A DNA stretch of 64,000 nt from Nymphalis io (taxonomy: Eukaryota > Arthropoda > Insecta > Lepidoptera > Nymphalidae). The position numbers were made by a program, and so were the translations under genes. The DNA lies in NCBI RefSeq assembly GCF_905147045.1, contig NC_065918.1, positions 12,710,001 through 12,774,000 of the forward strand. The letters run 5' to 3'. Of the stretch, positions 57,901-61,902 are shown in pieces; position 1 is the first letter of the stretch, and each line of letters starts with the position of its first letter. A model generated the notes under the pieces. That model saw only the letters and a list, made by a program, of their open reading frames with translations. It searched no databases and had not been told where the DNA came from.

Positions 57901-60127
57901 CTTATCAACTTACTATACATTATAATAATTGCAGGAATTATATGAGGATGTATTTATTAGACTACTGTATTTCGAGTAAATTTTGCAACAGGACGAGTCA
58001 ACGTCTCTTATGACTATATAATGAAATAACTTGTTATTTAGAGCATTATAAAATACGTAATGCTCTAAATAACAAGTTATTTCATTATATAGTCATAAGA
58101 GACGTTGATGATTTCACTTTGACCAAGAATTTAAATATTTGCTTATGTAAATAGATTTTAACATAGATCAATTCATTGCACAAAAAACTACCGGACTTAA
58201 CAATAACTTATTTATTGATTTCATTTAGTATTAAATATTATAATAATAATGTCCTTCACACCAATTTCGGCCACGGCGCCAAACTCAAGAGGGATTAGCT
58301 AACTACGCAGGAAATATTATTGTGCACAAGTGTATGCGTAAACACAGGGGCACTCTCTATTCCCTAACTCTCATAATCCGATGGGAAAGAAATCCGACAC
58401 GACTGGAAAGAGTTGAGGCGCAGGACCAACGGCTTTACGTGCTTTCCGAGGGATTGGGATTAGAGATTGAACCCAGAAGCTCCGGCTCTGCGACCTTACA
58501 TCAAGCCACTAGACCAACGAGGCAGTCTAATATATTAAATATATTAATGCAATAAAGGCTTAGCCGCCCACTACGCTGGTCTTAGATTATTAATTGATGT
58601 TATTTACAAAGTCATATTTCAATTGCAAATATTTTGAAGGAGAAAATTCATCATCACCTTTTTTAAAGATCGTTAAATGGATGAAGATACTTATGTGAAT
58701 ATAATCAAAGTCACTTGCTCTGCAGAATTGAAATTTGAGAAGTGCGTTTTAAATTTCTTACAGACAGTCTGTAGTAGGCGTCAGAAATATTAATAAGCTT
58801 TTTTTAACTTAAACGATTAACTATAAAGTTTTCAAACTAACGATATTAATTCTCATGGAAATAAGAAAATATATTCTGATAAAAAAATACCGTCCATAAC
58901 TATAGATACTATCAAATTAAACAAACAGTGCTTATACTACAAACAATGTATTTGATTAACACACCTTGTGATTATTTTTGAGACGGTTTTTCTCCGTCTA
59001 CTTTCCGAACTGGTTAAACAGTTCTTTTAAAATCCTATTTGAGCAAAATATATTTTTACTTTGAATCTTTTAAAATTAGTTTTTAATAAATCCGTATGAA
59101 TGAAAAGAGTAGGAGCATAGGTTAATAAAACGAATACATTCGTTCTTAAATCCTAAAAGGCTCAAATGCTGTTTGTAAAAATAAAATCCGCGGAGTGCAC
59201 AAACAGCCAATAGGAATTACGATTTCAATTTGGCGGTTTTTATATTTTAAGCCCACAGTGAATTCATTCTTAAAAAACATGTAAATTGTACTCGATAGTT
59301 ATTATATTAGTAATATTATGTTGGTTCAATGTAGCCGTATAAGTAATATTCCGTAATTAAAGAGTGCACTAAAAACATATCGAGCAACCTTTCTTATCCA
59401 GGATAATATTTGCCTTAATGTAACTGTCCGATTTACTTGGTTGTAGGTCTTTATGCAAAGCCATCTTTATATATACAAGCAACTGAGGTTTGTTATGTTC
59501 CAGTTTGAAAGGTGAGTGATCCAGTAGACACAAAGGACGTAACAATTAGTTCCCACGCATTGACGATGTAACTTGACTAAGAAGAACCAACGCAAGAAAC
59601 TCAGCGGATTTATTTACCCGACTATGCTTACAATAATACCTAGTGTCCCCAATGAAAGTTAATATTTTTTTAGCTTTTGGCGTAAACGCAACGCATCCGA
59701 GGGCTGCGGGGGGGGTATGCCAATTAGTAGCGTGGCTCATGGGAATTTAGTCGCTTTGGAACCCGTATGGACTTTTTCCTGGGGGTTATCTCAAATATAT
59801 AGTTTACGCTAGTGGACCAACTTCTCCGGAAAATAATAAAAAAGAAAATATCCGCCGTCATAAAAAATTTTAACATTCGAATAAATGAGTGCCGGAACCG
59901 CAAGGTTTTACATTTGGAAGATATTATTTTTAAGACACCTATTTCAAAATTGTCTAACTTACTTCATCATTGTAGTAACAATTTCTCTCTTCAGCTTGAA
60001 ATGACTTAATGCCGGGCGTTGTGTAAGTCCGTTCCGGGGACACGGCAATCATCACTTCGGTGGCCGGATTCGCCATACGAACGGGCGAATCCAGGTCCGG
60101 GACGTTGTATGGATTGTCTATGAACAC
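21596..60127 (-). CDS. Pickpocket-type DEG/ENaC sodium channel subunit, N-terminus missing
   Basis: Five minus-strand exons (60127-59963, 33566-33455, 27910-27748, 27071-26875, 21873-21596) give the C-terminal ~300 residues of a degenerin/epithelial Na+ channel subunit. These are trimeric, amiloride-sensitive cation channels with two TM helices and a large Cys-rich extracellular domain, used by insects in sensory and epithelial cells. Visible in order: the palm-domain strand VFIDNPYNVPD with SPERTYTTPGI, the Cys-rich TCNCVPFFFP and CMPECEHYDYP, FFNDLVATRYRRDVYLNW before TM2, and the TM2 pore region GGLLSLMLGFTLISGFDF. Splice phases agree at every junction. The N-terminus, TM1 and finger region are not found and should lie right of 60127. 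Introns reach 26.4 kb. The exact ppk orthologue cannot be named. Confidence 0.9.
22016..22135 (+). repeat. Dispersed repeat with inverted loop relative to 24640-24730
   Basis: GCCTTCGTCCCACGCTCTTA starts a block that recurs near 24650. Here CTCTTATTC and GAATAAGAG flank GCAGGTTTTGAGGGAGAATA. In the other copy the corresponding internal segment reads TATTCTCCCTCAAAACC, the reverse complement. Both copies go on to CTTCCAGTTGG. It lies in a ppk intron. Confidence 0.55.
22400..22715 (+). mobile_element. SINE C, old copy
   Basis: Diverged C-family blocks occur in order: GAAGTTGGCAATG, GAGAAAGCACGTTAAGCCGT, CTGCGCCTAATCTCTATCCA, GTTGTGTCCGATTACGGATC, GAAAATGCATCTGTGGTTAC, and a tail GGCTAGTGTGGTCGAAATTT. 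Confidence 0.6.
22720..24540. other. ppk intron, AT-rich, nothing recognised
   Basis: Very AT-rich sequence with short simple repeats (TATTAT-type around 23700-23820). No exon was found. Confidence 0.35.
24549..25074 (+). mobile_element. SINE A interrupted by two other repeats
   Basis: The 5' part reads GGTGGTAAGGCTTTGTGCAA with GGGTAAGTACCACCCATTCC. The middle GTGTAACTACAGGC and, after an insertion, GGCACAAGGGACGTCTTAG show where the element was split. The 3' core is CCACTTACCATCAGGTG. Insertions are the block at 24640-24730 shared with 22016-22135 and an R1-clade tail at 24787-24917. Confidence 0.75.
24787..24917 (+). mobile_element. R1-clade LINE 3' end, nested in SINE A
   Basis: GATGGTCTCTTTCTGCGAGA followed by AAGAAGGAGGCTGCGGAGCA matches the region of the 17.5-kb R1 element encoding ETVSFCENVMSQKEAAER. 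The GGGAAACGCGTAAATGCGTTT tail and A-run also match. It interrupts SINE A between TACAGGC and GGCACAAGG. Confidence 0.8.
25080..25540. other. ppk intron, nothing recognised
   Basis: A small GC-richer patch at about 25370-25450 has no recognised identity. Confidence 0.3.
25548..25715 (+). mobile_element. SINE B, diverged and lacking its 5' end
   Basis: The B-box-like GTGAGTTCAAGCCCGTGCAA leads to ACTGCTGATTTTTCATGCGA, CATCTCGTGTTTAACTGTAG and CTCTAAGCCTTCTTATCATG, as in the cleaner B copies. It ends AATAGTGGGGCATTAATAG. Confidence 0.6.
25843..25978 (+). mobile_element. MITE (copy 1, weakest)
   Basis: It shares with copies at 33.2 and 35.2 kb the order AGTAATTAGTTAAATAATG, TCTTCTTTCAAATGACTAAT, TCAATAATGACAAAAAGAGC and a right end CATTTATAAGTAAGG. 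The left terminal repeat is degraded. Confidence 0.55.
26000..26870. other. ppk intron, nothing recognised
   Basis: AT-rich; no exon or repeat family was identified. Confidence 0.3.
26875..27071 (-). CDS. ppk exon: pre-TM2 segment
   Basis: The 197-nt exon lies between TTTTCTTAG and G|GTAATT (phase 2 in, 1 out). It ends VVNVFFNDLVATRYRRDVYL followed by NWQNIL. The V-x-(V)-(F/Y)-F-x-(D)-L-x(3)-(K/R)-Y-R-R-D-V sequence directly preceding TM2 is very characteristic of insect pickpockets. The acceptor choice gives a hydrophobic KKILFALLSLLQQ stretch first; this start is chosen because it alone keeps phase. Confidence 0.88.
27523..27546. repeat. (TA)n microsatellite
   Basis: Uninterrupted TA dinucleotide run inside a ppk intron. 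Confidence 0.8.
27575..27716 (+). repeat. Dispersed element fragment ending CCGTGTGAAGCCTGGACGAT
   Basis: CACCCGATTGACTTGAAATT and, near the end, CCCGTGTGAAGCCTGGACGA resemble the conserved blocks of non-autonomous Helitron-like repeats common in Lepidoptera, here diverged. It ends about 30 nt from the donor of ppk exon 27748-27910. Confidence 0.4.
27748..27910 (-). CDS. ppk exon: CMPEC disulphide and beta-strand region
   Basis: The 163-nt exon lies between TAACAG and TT|GTAAGA (phase 1 in, 2 out). It encodes PSWLNEETDNDSLKDNRFNN, then LVKCMPECEHYDYPLEVALG and SKKIPLSATSL. C-(L/M)-P-x-C followed by an aromatic and Y is a hallmark of ppk proteins. Confidence 0.9.
28600..31381 (-). pseudogene. 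CR1-like ORF2 remnant (endonuclease and reverse transcriptase)
   Basis: The endonuclease has MLFLTEAQILRPADTSYLNY (catalytic Glu retained) and LVFLGDFNVYHESW (Asp/Asn retained). The final motif reads SSGHSLIS where the sister copy has SSDHSLIS, so the catalytic Asp-His pair is broken. A frame shift follows HAFALRHDLT near 30630. The RT keeps IRKASGPDGIPAIVLKKCA, PANYRPIAITSH and INDRQYGFRLKRSTGDLL. The finger-to-palm region with the YADD motif is deleted between about 28930 and 28860. The terminal segment EYCSHLWDGSAKYLLEELDR and LQRRAVRIIGDV is present. Confidence 0.85.
29496..29833 (-). mobile_element. SINE A inserted in the CR1-like LINE
   Basis: On the minus strand this is the complete element: GGTGGTAGGGCTTTGTGCAA to the 3' core CCACTTACCATCAGGTGG, then a 74-nt A-run (T at 29496-29569). 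It lacks the CATATGCTCGTCCGCCTTCC segment between core and tail that other copies have. The long pure tail suggests recent insertion. No clear target-site duplication is visible. Confidence 0.9.
31858..32042 (+). mobile_element. Helitron-like non-autonomous element
   Basis: The 5' side, TTACAATATTACAATTTCGA, leads to AAGTAACTGTCTGTCTGT. The middle has ACTGAACCGATTTTGATGAA. The 3' end has a GC-rich mini-hairpin region (AAAACCGGGGGCAAAAT) and ends CTAGT. That layout, without terminal inverted repeats and with a CTAGT end, is typical of lepidopteran non-autonomous Helitrons. Confidence 0.6.
32208..32405 (+). CDS. Small unidentified ORF, 65 codons
   Basis: It opens MVIINILFLMISISNRSQ, which resembles a signal peptide. 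It then reads DLSRSIASIYESRLMPVLLY and HKNVTYYENDALKFDFNILL before a TGA stop. The composition is less repetitive than the surrounding AT-rich frames. I do not recognise a family; the start of an insect ionotropic-receptor-like or secreted protein is conceivable but unsupported. It lies on the opposite strand within a ppk intron and no clear donor follows. Chance ORF remains likely. Confidence 0.15.
   Translation: MVIINILFLMISISNRSQDLSRSIASIYESRLMPVLLYHKNVTYYENDALKFDFNILLQSNKHKF
32898..33200 (+). mobile_element. SINE B (tRNA-headed), full length
   Basis: The head GCCAAGATGGCTTAGTGGTT contains the A-box TGGCTTAGTGG, and GTGGGTTCAAACCCG is an excellent B-box. The body has TTCATGTGCTTAATTTGTGA, GAAGGAAAACATCGTGAGGA and TTGGAGCAGCGTGGTGGAAT. 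The 3' end is GCCTTAGCCCAGCAGTAGGA and ACAGGCTGTCACTAC with a short TACT-type tail. Confidence 0.9.
33247..33393 (+). mobile_element. MITE (copy 2)
   Basis: The left end ACTTATAAACGTTCCTTAGC and right end GCTAAGCAAGGTTTATAAGT are near-perfect terminal inverted repeats of about 20 nt. The interior (GTCTTCTTCTTTCGAATTTC, AATAATGACAGAAAGAGCGA) matches copies at 25.8 and 35.2 kb. It has no coding capacity, consistent with a non-autonomous DNA transposon. It lies 62 nt from the ppk exon donor at 33455. Confidence 0.8.
33455..33566 (-). CDS. ppk exon: Cys-rich region (CxCxP)
   Basis: The 112-nt exon is bounded by TTTCAG and G|GTAAAT and is too short for most ORF finders. It translates VHLANFHHYSFHNCMALRKV then QILMNTCNCVPFFFPQK. 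The Y..-C-x3..-C.C.P pattern is the DEG/ENaC extracellular disulphide region that normally follows the R-x-C-x(3-4)-E stretch of the preceding exon. Phase 0 in matches exon 59963-60127, and phase 1 out matches the exon at 27910. One Cys of the usual C-x3-C pair appears to be missing (Cys then Met-Ala-Leu-Arg). Confidence 0.88.
33600..34250. other. ppk intron with a (TTAGAC)n run
   Basis: A short (TTAGAC)n repeat occupies about 33862-33888. The open frames through it on both strands are repeat-driven and unrecognised; I see nothing else. Confidence 0.4.
34255..34500 (-). mobile_element. SINE A
   Basis: Complementary A-family blocks appear: GTAAGTGGTCACCATCATAT, ACATCGCTAATGCACCAACG, TGTTATGTCCCTTGTGCCTG, TTACTCACCCTTCAAACCGG, ATATCTGATGAGTGGGTACC and CAGACGGCCTTGCATTAACC. 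The end nearest the core is partly rearranged. Confidence 0.8.
34836..35150 (+). mobile_element. SINE B (tRNA-headed), full length
   Basis: The head GTCGAGATGGCCCAGTGGTA and B-box GTGGGTTCGAACCCGGGCAA are nearly consensus. The body and 3' end match the 32.9-kb copy (GCCTTAGCCCAGCAGTGGGA, ACAGGCTGTTACTTACTTA). Confidence 0.92.
35186..35325 (+). mobile_element. MITE (copy 3)
   Basis: The left end TTTACTTATAAAAGTTGTTT and right end GCAAACTTTTATAAGTAAA form inverted repeats. The interior GGGTAATTAGTTAAACAATA, CTTCTTCTTTCGAATGTAAT and GTGTCAGAAAGAGCGAAACC matches copies 1 and 2. Confidence 0.8.
35330..36145. other. ppk intron, nothing recognised
   Basis: The frame at 35329-35523 has no motif or splice context. 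Confidence 0.3.
36150..36260 (+). mobile_element. LINE reverse-transcriptase ORF C-terminal scrap
   Basis: The frame reads GSGWTRTVQDRDGWRSMGEV then FVQQRQKAE before a stop. The (A/V)QDR..WR(S/L)-x-E(A/V)..Q pattern is a common C-terminus of insect non-LTR elements (RTE/Jockey types). It is a GC-rich island in AT-rich intron. Confidence 0.5.
36265..37050. other. ppk intron, nothing recognised
   Basis: AT-rich; no exon or repeat family was identified. Confidence 0.3.
37053..37100. repeat. Perfect 22-bp inverted repeat, 4-nt loop
   Basis: The arms at 37053-37074 and 37079-37100 (starting CCCCAAAAGGCACTAAATT) are exact reverse complements around TTGG. No similar sequence is seen elsewhere in the window. 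It could be a snap-back inversion, a very short MITE or a hairpin RNA. Confidence 0.9.
37655..37800 (+). mobile_element. R1-clade LINE 3' UTR fragment
   Basis: CCGGAGAAGAAGACCGGGGA, GGCGTCGGCGCTATGGGCAC and TCTCTGTGTCCCGGGAACCC correspond, on the plus strand, to the 3' end of the 17.2-kb element (complement of GCGCATAGCGCCGACGCCTT and GGTCTTCTTCGGCGAAGC). Confidence 0.65.
38205..38640 (+). pseudogene. Decayed gag-like ORF of a retroelement
   Basis: Pieces in three frames together resemble a retroelement capsid region: LDFDPAKTDTDARI and IDLCLSERDQRGYSLILA (stop), then LANGLSQVSFAVMPWSQYKD and LINMQNSKPKENEYSDI, then YTARLSTTLTARFKNML and TEQITLAIVLAYM. The W-x-x-(Y/F)-K-x-(L/F)-F segment and position are gag-like. 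At least two frame shifts and a stop make it non-functional. No matching pol or LTRs were found. The family is inferred from memory of insect gag proteins. Confidence 0.45.
38650..39215. other. ppk intron, unassigned
   Basis: 38650-38830 is moderately GC-rich and may be a continuation of the gag-like remnant. The rest is AT-rich with nothing recognised. Confidence 0.3.
39222..39300 (-). mobile_element. SINE C fragment
   Basis: ACACAGATGCACCCTCTATT, CTCTCATAATTGGATGAAAT and GGCAATCCGATCGGATAGG match the complement of the C-family middle (TCGGATTGCCGTCCCATCGG and AGAGAGTGCACCTGTGT). Confidence 0.6.
40290..42480 (+). pseudogene. CR1-like ORF2 remnant, second copy
   Basis: The endonuclease has AMLFLTETQILRPADTSYLN and SSDHSLIS intact, but the central motif reads LVFLGNFNAHHESW, an Asp-to-Asn change in GDFN. 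Frame shifts occur near 40850 and 41245. RT motif A is NISKAFDRVWHRSILSKLPA, motif B GVSQGSVLSPTLFLLHINDA, and motif C HCYADDNTVHGGY (frame-shifted relative to B). The RT N-terminal fingers are deleted at about 41635, where a short GATAGCTTCAC inverted repeat now sits. A perfect 20-bp hairpin at 42164-42206 interrupts the sequence before GTPLMIQ. Confidence 0.85.
42164..42206. repeat. Perfect 20-bp inverted repeat, 3-nt loop, inside the LINE
   Basis: CCTCTGTATCATCAGCGGTG, GCA, then its exact reverse complement. It lies within the CR1-like ORF and disrupts it, so it arose after insertion or during reverse transcription. Confidence 0.9.
42880..43210. other. ppk intron, nothing recognised
   Basis: AT-rich; nothing identified. 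Confidence 0.3.
43215..43335 (-). mobile_element. R1-clade LINE 3' UTR fragment
   Basis: AGAGGGGTTCCCGGGGACAG and GTACGCATAGCGCCGACGCT with TCCCCGGTCATCTTCC parallel the same-strand reading of the 17.45-17.57 kb part of the R1 element. Confidence 0.65.
43340..43912. other. ppk intron, nothing recognised
   Basis: AT-rich; nothing identified. Confidence 0.3.
43913..44140 (-). mobile_element. SINE A, old copy
   Basis: It retains AGGTCACCACTACTAATAGA, CATTTCTTACATCGCCAATG, ACACTGACTCAGGAACCCTT, CAAACTGGAACACATTCATA and GATATAGGTACCTACCCAGA. Confidence 0.7.
44145..45360. other. ppk intron, nothing recognised
   Basis: AT-rich; nothing identified. Confidence 0.3.
45365..45512 (-). mobile_element. 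R1-clade LINE 3' UTR fragment
   Basis: GGGAGCGCTTGCGCGTACTA, GGATTCCCGGAGTACAGACA, CCCCCGGCGACGATTACAGC and CTATCTTCTTCAGCGAAGGC align with 17395-17570 of the full R1 element in the same strand sense. Confidence 0.7.
45520..46400. other. ppk intron, nothing recognised
   Basis: No exon or family was identified; the frame at 46284-46496 is AT-driven. Confidence 0.3.
46401..46426. repeat. Perfect 11-bp hairpin
   Basis: AGTTTTAATCC-TTAC-GGATTAAAACT. Confidence 0.7.
46530..46800 (-). repeat. Dispersed Helitron-like or related repeat
   Basis: On the minus strand CATCCTTACTAAAGTTATAG leads to GATCGAAAGTGAGTTTGTTT and CATTATGAAATTTTGCACAC, the general pattern of lepidopteran Helitron-like elements. 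A second similar A-rich block (AAGCAAACAAACAAAGCTTA) follows at 46753. Boundaries are uncertain. Confidence 0.35.
46951..46985. repeat. Perfect 13-bp hairpin
   Basis: ATGAGAATATTTG, 9-nt spacer, CAAATATTCTCAT. Confidence 0.7.
47549..47843 (-). mobile_element. SINE A, full length
   Basis: Complement of the entire family consensus: AATAGGAAGGCGGACGAGCA, GGGCCACCCGATGGTAAGTG, AATGCGCCACCAACCTTGGG, TTCAAACCGGAACACAACAA and CACAAAGCTCTACCACCAGT. One core base change (CCACCCGATGGTAAGTGG) replaces a U:A stem pair position with a G-containing one. Confidence 0.9.
47889..47920. repeat. Near-perfect 13-bp hairpin
   Basis: TATCCGCTTTACC and GGTAAAAGCGGATA pair with one bulged base around a TTTTA loop, 45 nt from the SINE A copy. 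Confidence 0.65.
47925..49525. other. ppk intron, nothing recognised
   Basis: AT-rich; short GC patches near 48540-48690 have no recognised identity. Confidence 0.3.
49528..49744 (+). mobile_element. SINE A, 3' two thirds
   Basis: CGGTTTGAAAGGTGAGTAAG, CATCTTAGTTCCCAAGGTTG, GCCAATGTCTATGGGCGTTG and CCAATTACCATCAGGTGG lead to CTCTTCCGCCTACATTTTCT and an A-run. Confidence 0.8.
49750..50795. other. ppk intron, nothing recognised
   Basis: AT-rich; a short GGGCCACCTGATG repeat scrap occurs near 49758, adjacent to the SINE A tail. Confidence 0.3.
50799..50873. repeat. (TA)n tract ending in an ACGGTATA palindrome
   Basis: A TA microsatellite is followed by ACGGTATATATATTTATA and its reverse complement, ending TACCGT at 50873, next to a SINE B. 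Confidence 0.75.
50874..51174 (-). mobile_element. SINE B, full length
   Basis: On the minus strand it reads from GAGCCGAGATGGCCCAGTGG through the B-box GTGGGTTCAAACCCGGGCAA, GAAGGAAAACATCGTGAGGA and GCAGCGTGGTGGAATAAGCT to CCCAGCAGTGGGACATTCAC and AGGCTGTTA. Confidence 0.92.
51418..51600 (+). mobile_element. SINE B, decayed and internally deleted
   Basis: It retains GGTAGCGAGATGACCCAGTG, GGACAAGCACCAAATC and the 3' end GAGTCTTTAGCCCAGCAGTG. Confidence 0.65.
51610..52715. other. ppk intron, mostly unrecognised, with a (TA)n run
   Basis: A TA microsatellite lies at about 52090-52111. Nothing else was recognised. Confidence 0.35.
52712..53268. repeat. Direct repeat pair (~175 bp) flanking a ~200-bp unit
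   Basis: 52712-52890 and 53090-53266 are closely similar (AAAGCAATAAATAAAACACG, CGAGAAATGAAAAATATAAT, AATCAAGTTTTCTATATTAC, AGCGTTGTAATTTAAATGAA). Both are preceded by TTTGATTT. The sequence between them (ACAAACAGTGCTTATACTAC to TTCTTTTAAAACCCTATTTG) has a shorter copy at 58908-59045. The layout is either a 1.5-copy tandem duplication or a miniature terminal-direct-repeat element. Confidence 0.75.
53270..53745. other. ppk intron, nothing recognised
   Basis: No exon or family was identified. Confidence 0.3.
53751..54036 (+). mobile_element. SINE A, full length (reference copy here)
   Basis: ACTGGTGGTAGGGCTTTGTG, GGGTAGGTACCACCCACTCA, GATATTCTACCGCAAAACAG, GTTCCGGTTTGAAGGGTGAG, TTACAGGCACAAGGGACATA, CCACTTACCATCAGGTGGCC and CATATGCTCGTCCGCCTTCC are followed by TATTCTATAAAA and a poly(A). 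No Pol III A/B boxes are obvious, so 'SINE' is used for a short, A-tailed, non-coding family whose 3' end matches a LINE. Confidence 0.92.
54040..54890. other. ppk intron, nothing recognised
   Basis: AT-rich; nothing identified. Confidence 0.3.
54894..55037. repeat. (TA)n tracts with a 25-bp inverted repeat
   Basis: The TA runs are followed by GATACCATACAATATATATA (54959-54983), which is exactly reverse-complementary to 55013-55037 across a 29-nt spacer. The nine non-TA bases GATACCATACA show this is more than a simple repeat. Confidence 0.8.
55299..55494 (-). mobile_element. Helitron-like non-autonomous element
   Basis: On the minus strand it starts ATCCTTACTAATATTTCAAA, continues TTTGTCTGTTTGTTACGCTT and ends AAAGCCACGGGTGGAAATTAGT, matching the Helitron-type ends noted at 31858-32042 (CTAGT here TTAGT). 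Confidence 0.55.
55500..56210. other. ppk intron, nothing recognised
   Basis: AT-rich; nothing identified. Confidence 0.3.
56215..56284 (-). mobile_element. SINE B 3' fragment
   Basis: GCCTCTCTCTCTCAACTTTT, GAGGGGAAAGTTAGAGTTTA and CTCCACCACGCTGATCCAAT are complements of the B-family 3' region. Confidence 0.65.
56448..56740 (+). mobile_element. SINE A, full length
   Basis: Same block order as the 53.7-kb copy, with GCACTTACCATCAGGTGG as core and CGTCCGCCTTCCTATTCTAT plus poly(A) at the end. The two are very similar, suggesting recent spread. Confidence 0.92.
56742..57085. other. ppk intron, nothing recognised
   Basis: AT-rich; nothing identified. Confidence 0.3.
57087..57382 (-). mobile_element. 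SINE B, full length
   Basis: Nearly identical to the 50.9-kb copy: complement of CGAGATGGCCCAGTGGTAAG, B-box GTGGGTTCAAACCCGGGC, and 3' end CCCAGCAGTGGGACACTCAC and AGGCTGC. Confidence 0.92.
57385..57995. other. ppk intron, nothing recognised
   Basis: AT-rich; nothing identified. Confidence 0.3.
57998..58108. repeat. Perfect 51-bp inverted repeat, 9-nt loop
   Basis: The left arm 57998-58048 (starts TCAACGTCTCTTATGACTAT) and right arm 58058-58108 are exact reverse complements around TAAAATACG. The sequence is not a simple repeat, and neither arm occurs elsewhere in the window. It could fold into a long hairpin as DNA or RNA. Confidence 0.95.
58236..58527 (-). mobile_element. SINE C, near full length
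   Basis: Complement of ACTGCCTCGTTGGTCTAGTG, B-box-like GGGTTCAATCTC, GGTCCTGCGCCTCAACTCTT, CGGATTATGAGAGTTAGGGA and GCCGTGGCCGAAATTGGTGT, with (ATT)n tail. It is the best-preserved C copy with that at 13.3 kb. Confidence 0.88.
58908..59045 (+). repeat. Shortened copy of the 52.9-53.1 kb inner unit
   Basis: AAATTAAACAAACAGTGCTT, ACAATGTATTTGATTAACAC, TTTTCTCCGTCTACTTTCCG and AACAGTTCTTTTAAAATCCT match 52893-53095 with two internal deletions. The flanking direct repeats are absent here. Confidence 0.75.
59050..59430. other. ppk intron, nothing recognised
   Basis: No exon or family was identified. Confidence 0.3.
59436..59800 (+). mobile_element. SINE A 5' part joined to another dispersed repeat
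   Basis: GGTTGTAGGTCTTTATGCAA, TTATGTTCCAGTTTGAAAGG and TGAGTGATCCAGTAGACACA are diverged SINE A. From about 59575, CTAAGAAGAACCAACGCAAG and AAACTCAGCGGATTTATTTA begin a different repeat of unknown class, ending near 59800. It lies 160 nt downstream of a ppk exon donor. Confidence 0.5.
59963..60127 (-). CDS. ppk exon: extracellular palm region
   Basis: The 165-nt exon (55 codons, phase 0/0) lies between TTTTGGCAG and GAA|GTAAGT. VFIDNPYNVPDLDSPV, VMIAVSPERTYTTPGI and EERNCYYNDE follow the insect ppk pattern (x)HNPYD-P..., V.P..T.T...., R.C.f..E. It includes the first conserved Cys of the C-terminal Cys-rich block. Confidence 0.92.
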
Positions 60128-60129
60128 CT

Positions 60130-61020
60130 GCCAAAAGATATAATTACTTATACATAACTGCATAAAACGAATATGTAACTAGTATAGATGATAAAAAAAT
60201 GTGGTGTCTGTATTCGTTGATTTTCATACATGATAATAATTCAATTGTATTTAATTATCTACATATAACAAAAAATTGTCAAGAAAATCATTTTTTTTAA
60301 TAACACTTGAAACCAGTTTTAATTCTCTGGCAATAATAGCAATCATTTGGGATTAACACTACTATTCTATCACTGTATGAAAAAATACTTGACAGCCTTT
60401 ACGGTCTGTTGTCTGCCTGAAGCCTAGCTAATTTAAAATAAAAGCTGTTTCAATAGAAGCTTTTATCAAAATATCCCATAGTATCGGATCTTCGGACATT
60501 TACCGTTTGTGATGAGAAAGCTCTACTTTGCCGGAACTACAATCTAACTGAAAAAACTGTTATACCAATACATAAAACCTATACAAGAAGAAGTAGCGTG
60601 TTTCGGAGAAGGTTTTATTATTTATTATTAATATGTAAATAGCTTCGATTGACATTTTCACCCGCTATTGATATAAACAGCTTAAATTACATGTTTTTGA
60701 AATAGTTGAACAATTAATACATTATAATACTTCTTGTATTGTACGAACAACTGTTTATTTTTCAAAAAATGTAAATTTGAAACAACTTTAACTATTTAAA
60801 ATATTAAAATTATAAATTATATTCAACTGATTCTAGTTTACAAAAAATTAAATGTTATATATCCGTGGCTTACTCATGTAGCATTTTTTGGACTTTAACT
60901 TTTTTATTCGTAACTTCTATATGAAATGTCTGATTAGAATAATTTAAAGAGTAATTTATAAGTACATGATCAACCTTTATTATTAAACTATTTAATAGCA
61001 TAAGGATTAATATCATGATA
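60130..61020. other. ppk intron upstream of exon 59963-60127, nothing recognised
   Basis: The upstream ppk exons (TM1, finger domain) should precede this exon on the minus strand. I could not identify them here. Confidence 0.35.
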
Positions 61021-61059
61021 CGAATACTACCCATGTAATCAATACACGGGTAGTATTCG
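61021..61059. repeat. 16-bp hairpin with one mismatch
   Basis: CGAATACTACCCATGT and ACACGGGTAGTATTCG pair except for one A/C, around AATCAAT. Confidence 0.75.
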
Positions 61060-61900
61060 ACTACTTTGAACAAAAAGCATTTATTGTGACTTAAGTATGA
61101 TAGTTTGATATGTAACTTCACATACATTTTTATATATAATGATGAGTACTATAAACACATAAAACATTATTATTATTTATGCATCATTAATAGTTTTCAT
61201 AGCGCACGCCAAATCATTTTTTGCGACCTTGGGTTTCGTAAAGATTTCTTATTTTTTTTCAAAATAAAACTTGTGACAAGAGTAACAAAATGTTACTCGT
61301 TGATAATGTAGGTCTGTTTGTAAAAGAATTTTTAAAATCGGTTTAGTAGTTTTTTAATTATCCAAACAAACTTACAAAAAATCAAATCTTAGCTCTTTAT
61401 AATATTCGTGTAGATGATATTAAATGACTGGCGCTGTATCTGGTCTGTTATAATTTATATTTAAAAAAGTTTTACTTTGGTTTCAGATGTCAGAACTGGG
61501 TCAACATTATATTTATTTCAAATGATTAGAAAACTGAGCTTACTAGGTTTCATTTTAAAAACCAATTCTAAGCTAATTAGTATTTTTCAAAACAAATAGA
61601 TTTTGAAATCGGTCGAGACTATGTTTTTGCAATCCTAAATAAACGATATAAGTATTTACTTATCAATTTTTATATTAATCAATTCAATGTTTTTTTAGTT
61701 TTTCACAATTTCAAAAAAATGTACTTTTTCATTGTAAAATTTACTTATTAAAATAAAAACAAATTATCATAAATCTTAAATCGTAATTATTTAAAAGTTT
61801 CTTATACTTTGACAGATTGAACTGTCGGACTGTCAGATATATGTGAACGGAGCTTTCAATTTCTATAATGCATACAATTTAGACAGTTTATATTATTTTG
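61060..61900. other. ppk intron, nothing recognised
   Basis: AT-rich; nothing identified. Confidence 0.3.
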
Positions 61901-61902
61901 TT

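Noticed and set aside
13271..58527. tRNA genes suggested by A- and B-box matches
   Set aside because: All lie at the heads of repeated SINE bodies and lack acceptor-stem pairing.
59546..60009. Short ORFs around the ppk palm exon
   Set aside because: They fall in a dispersed repeat or antisense to the exon, with no independent support.
60504..60547. Possible 44-nt ppk exon on the minus strand (TTTTTTCAG ... CG|GTAAAT)
   Set aside because: The only open phase runs 0 to 2 and cannot join the phase-0 start of exon 59963-60127; the peptide has no ppk motif.
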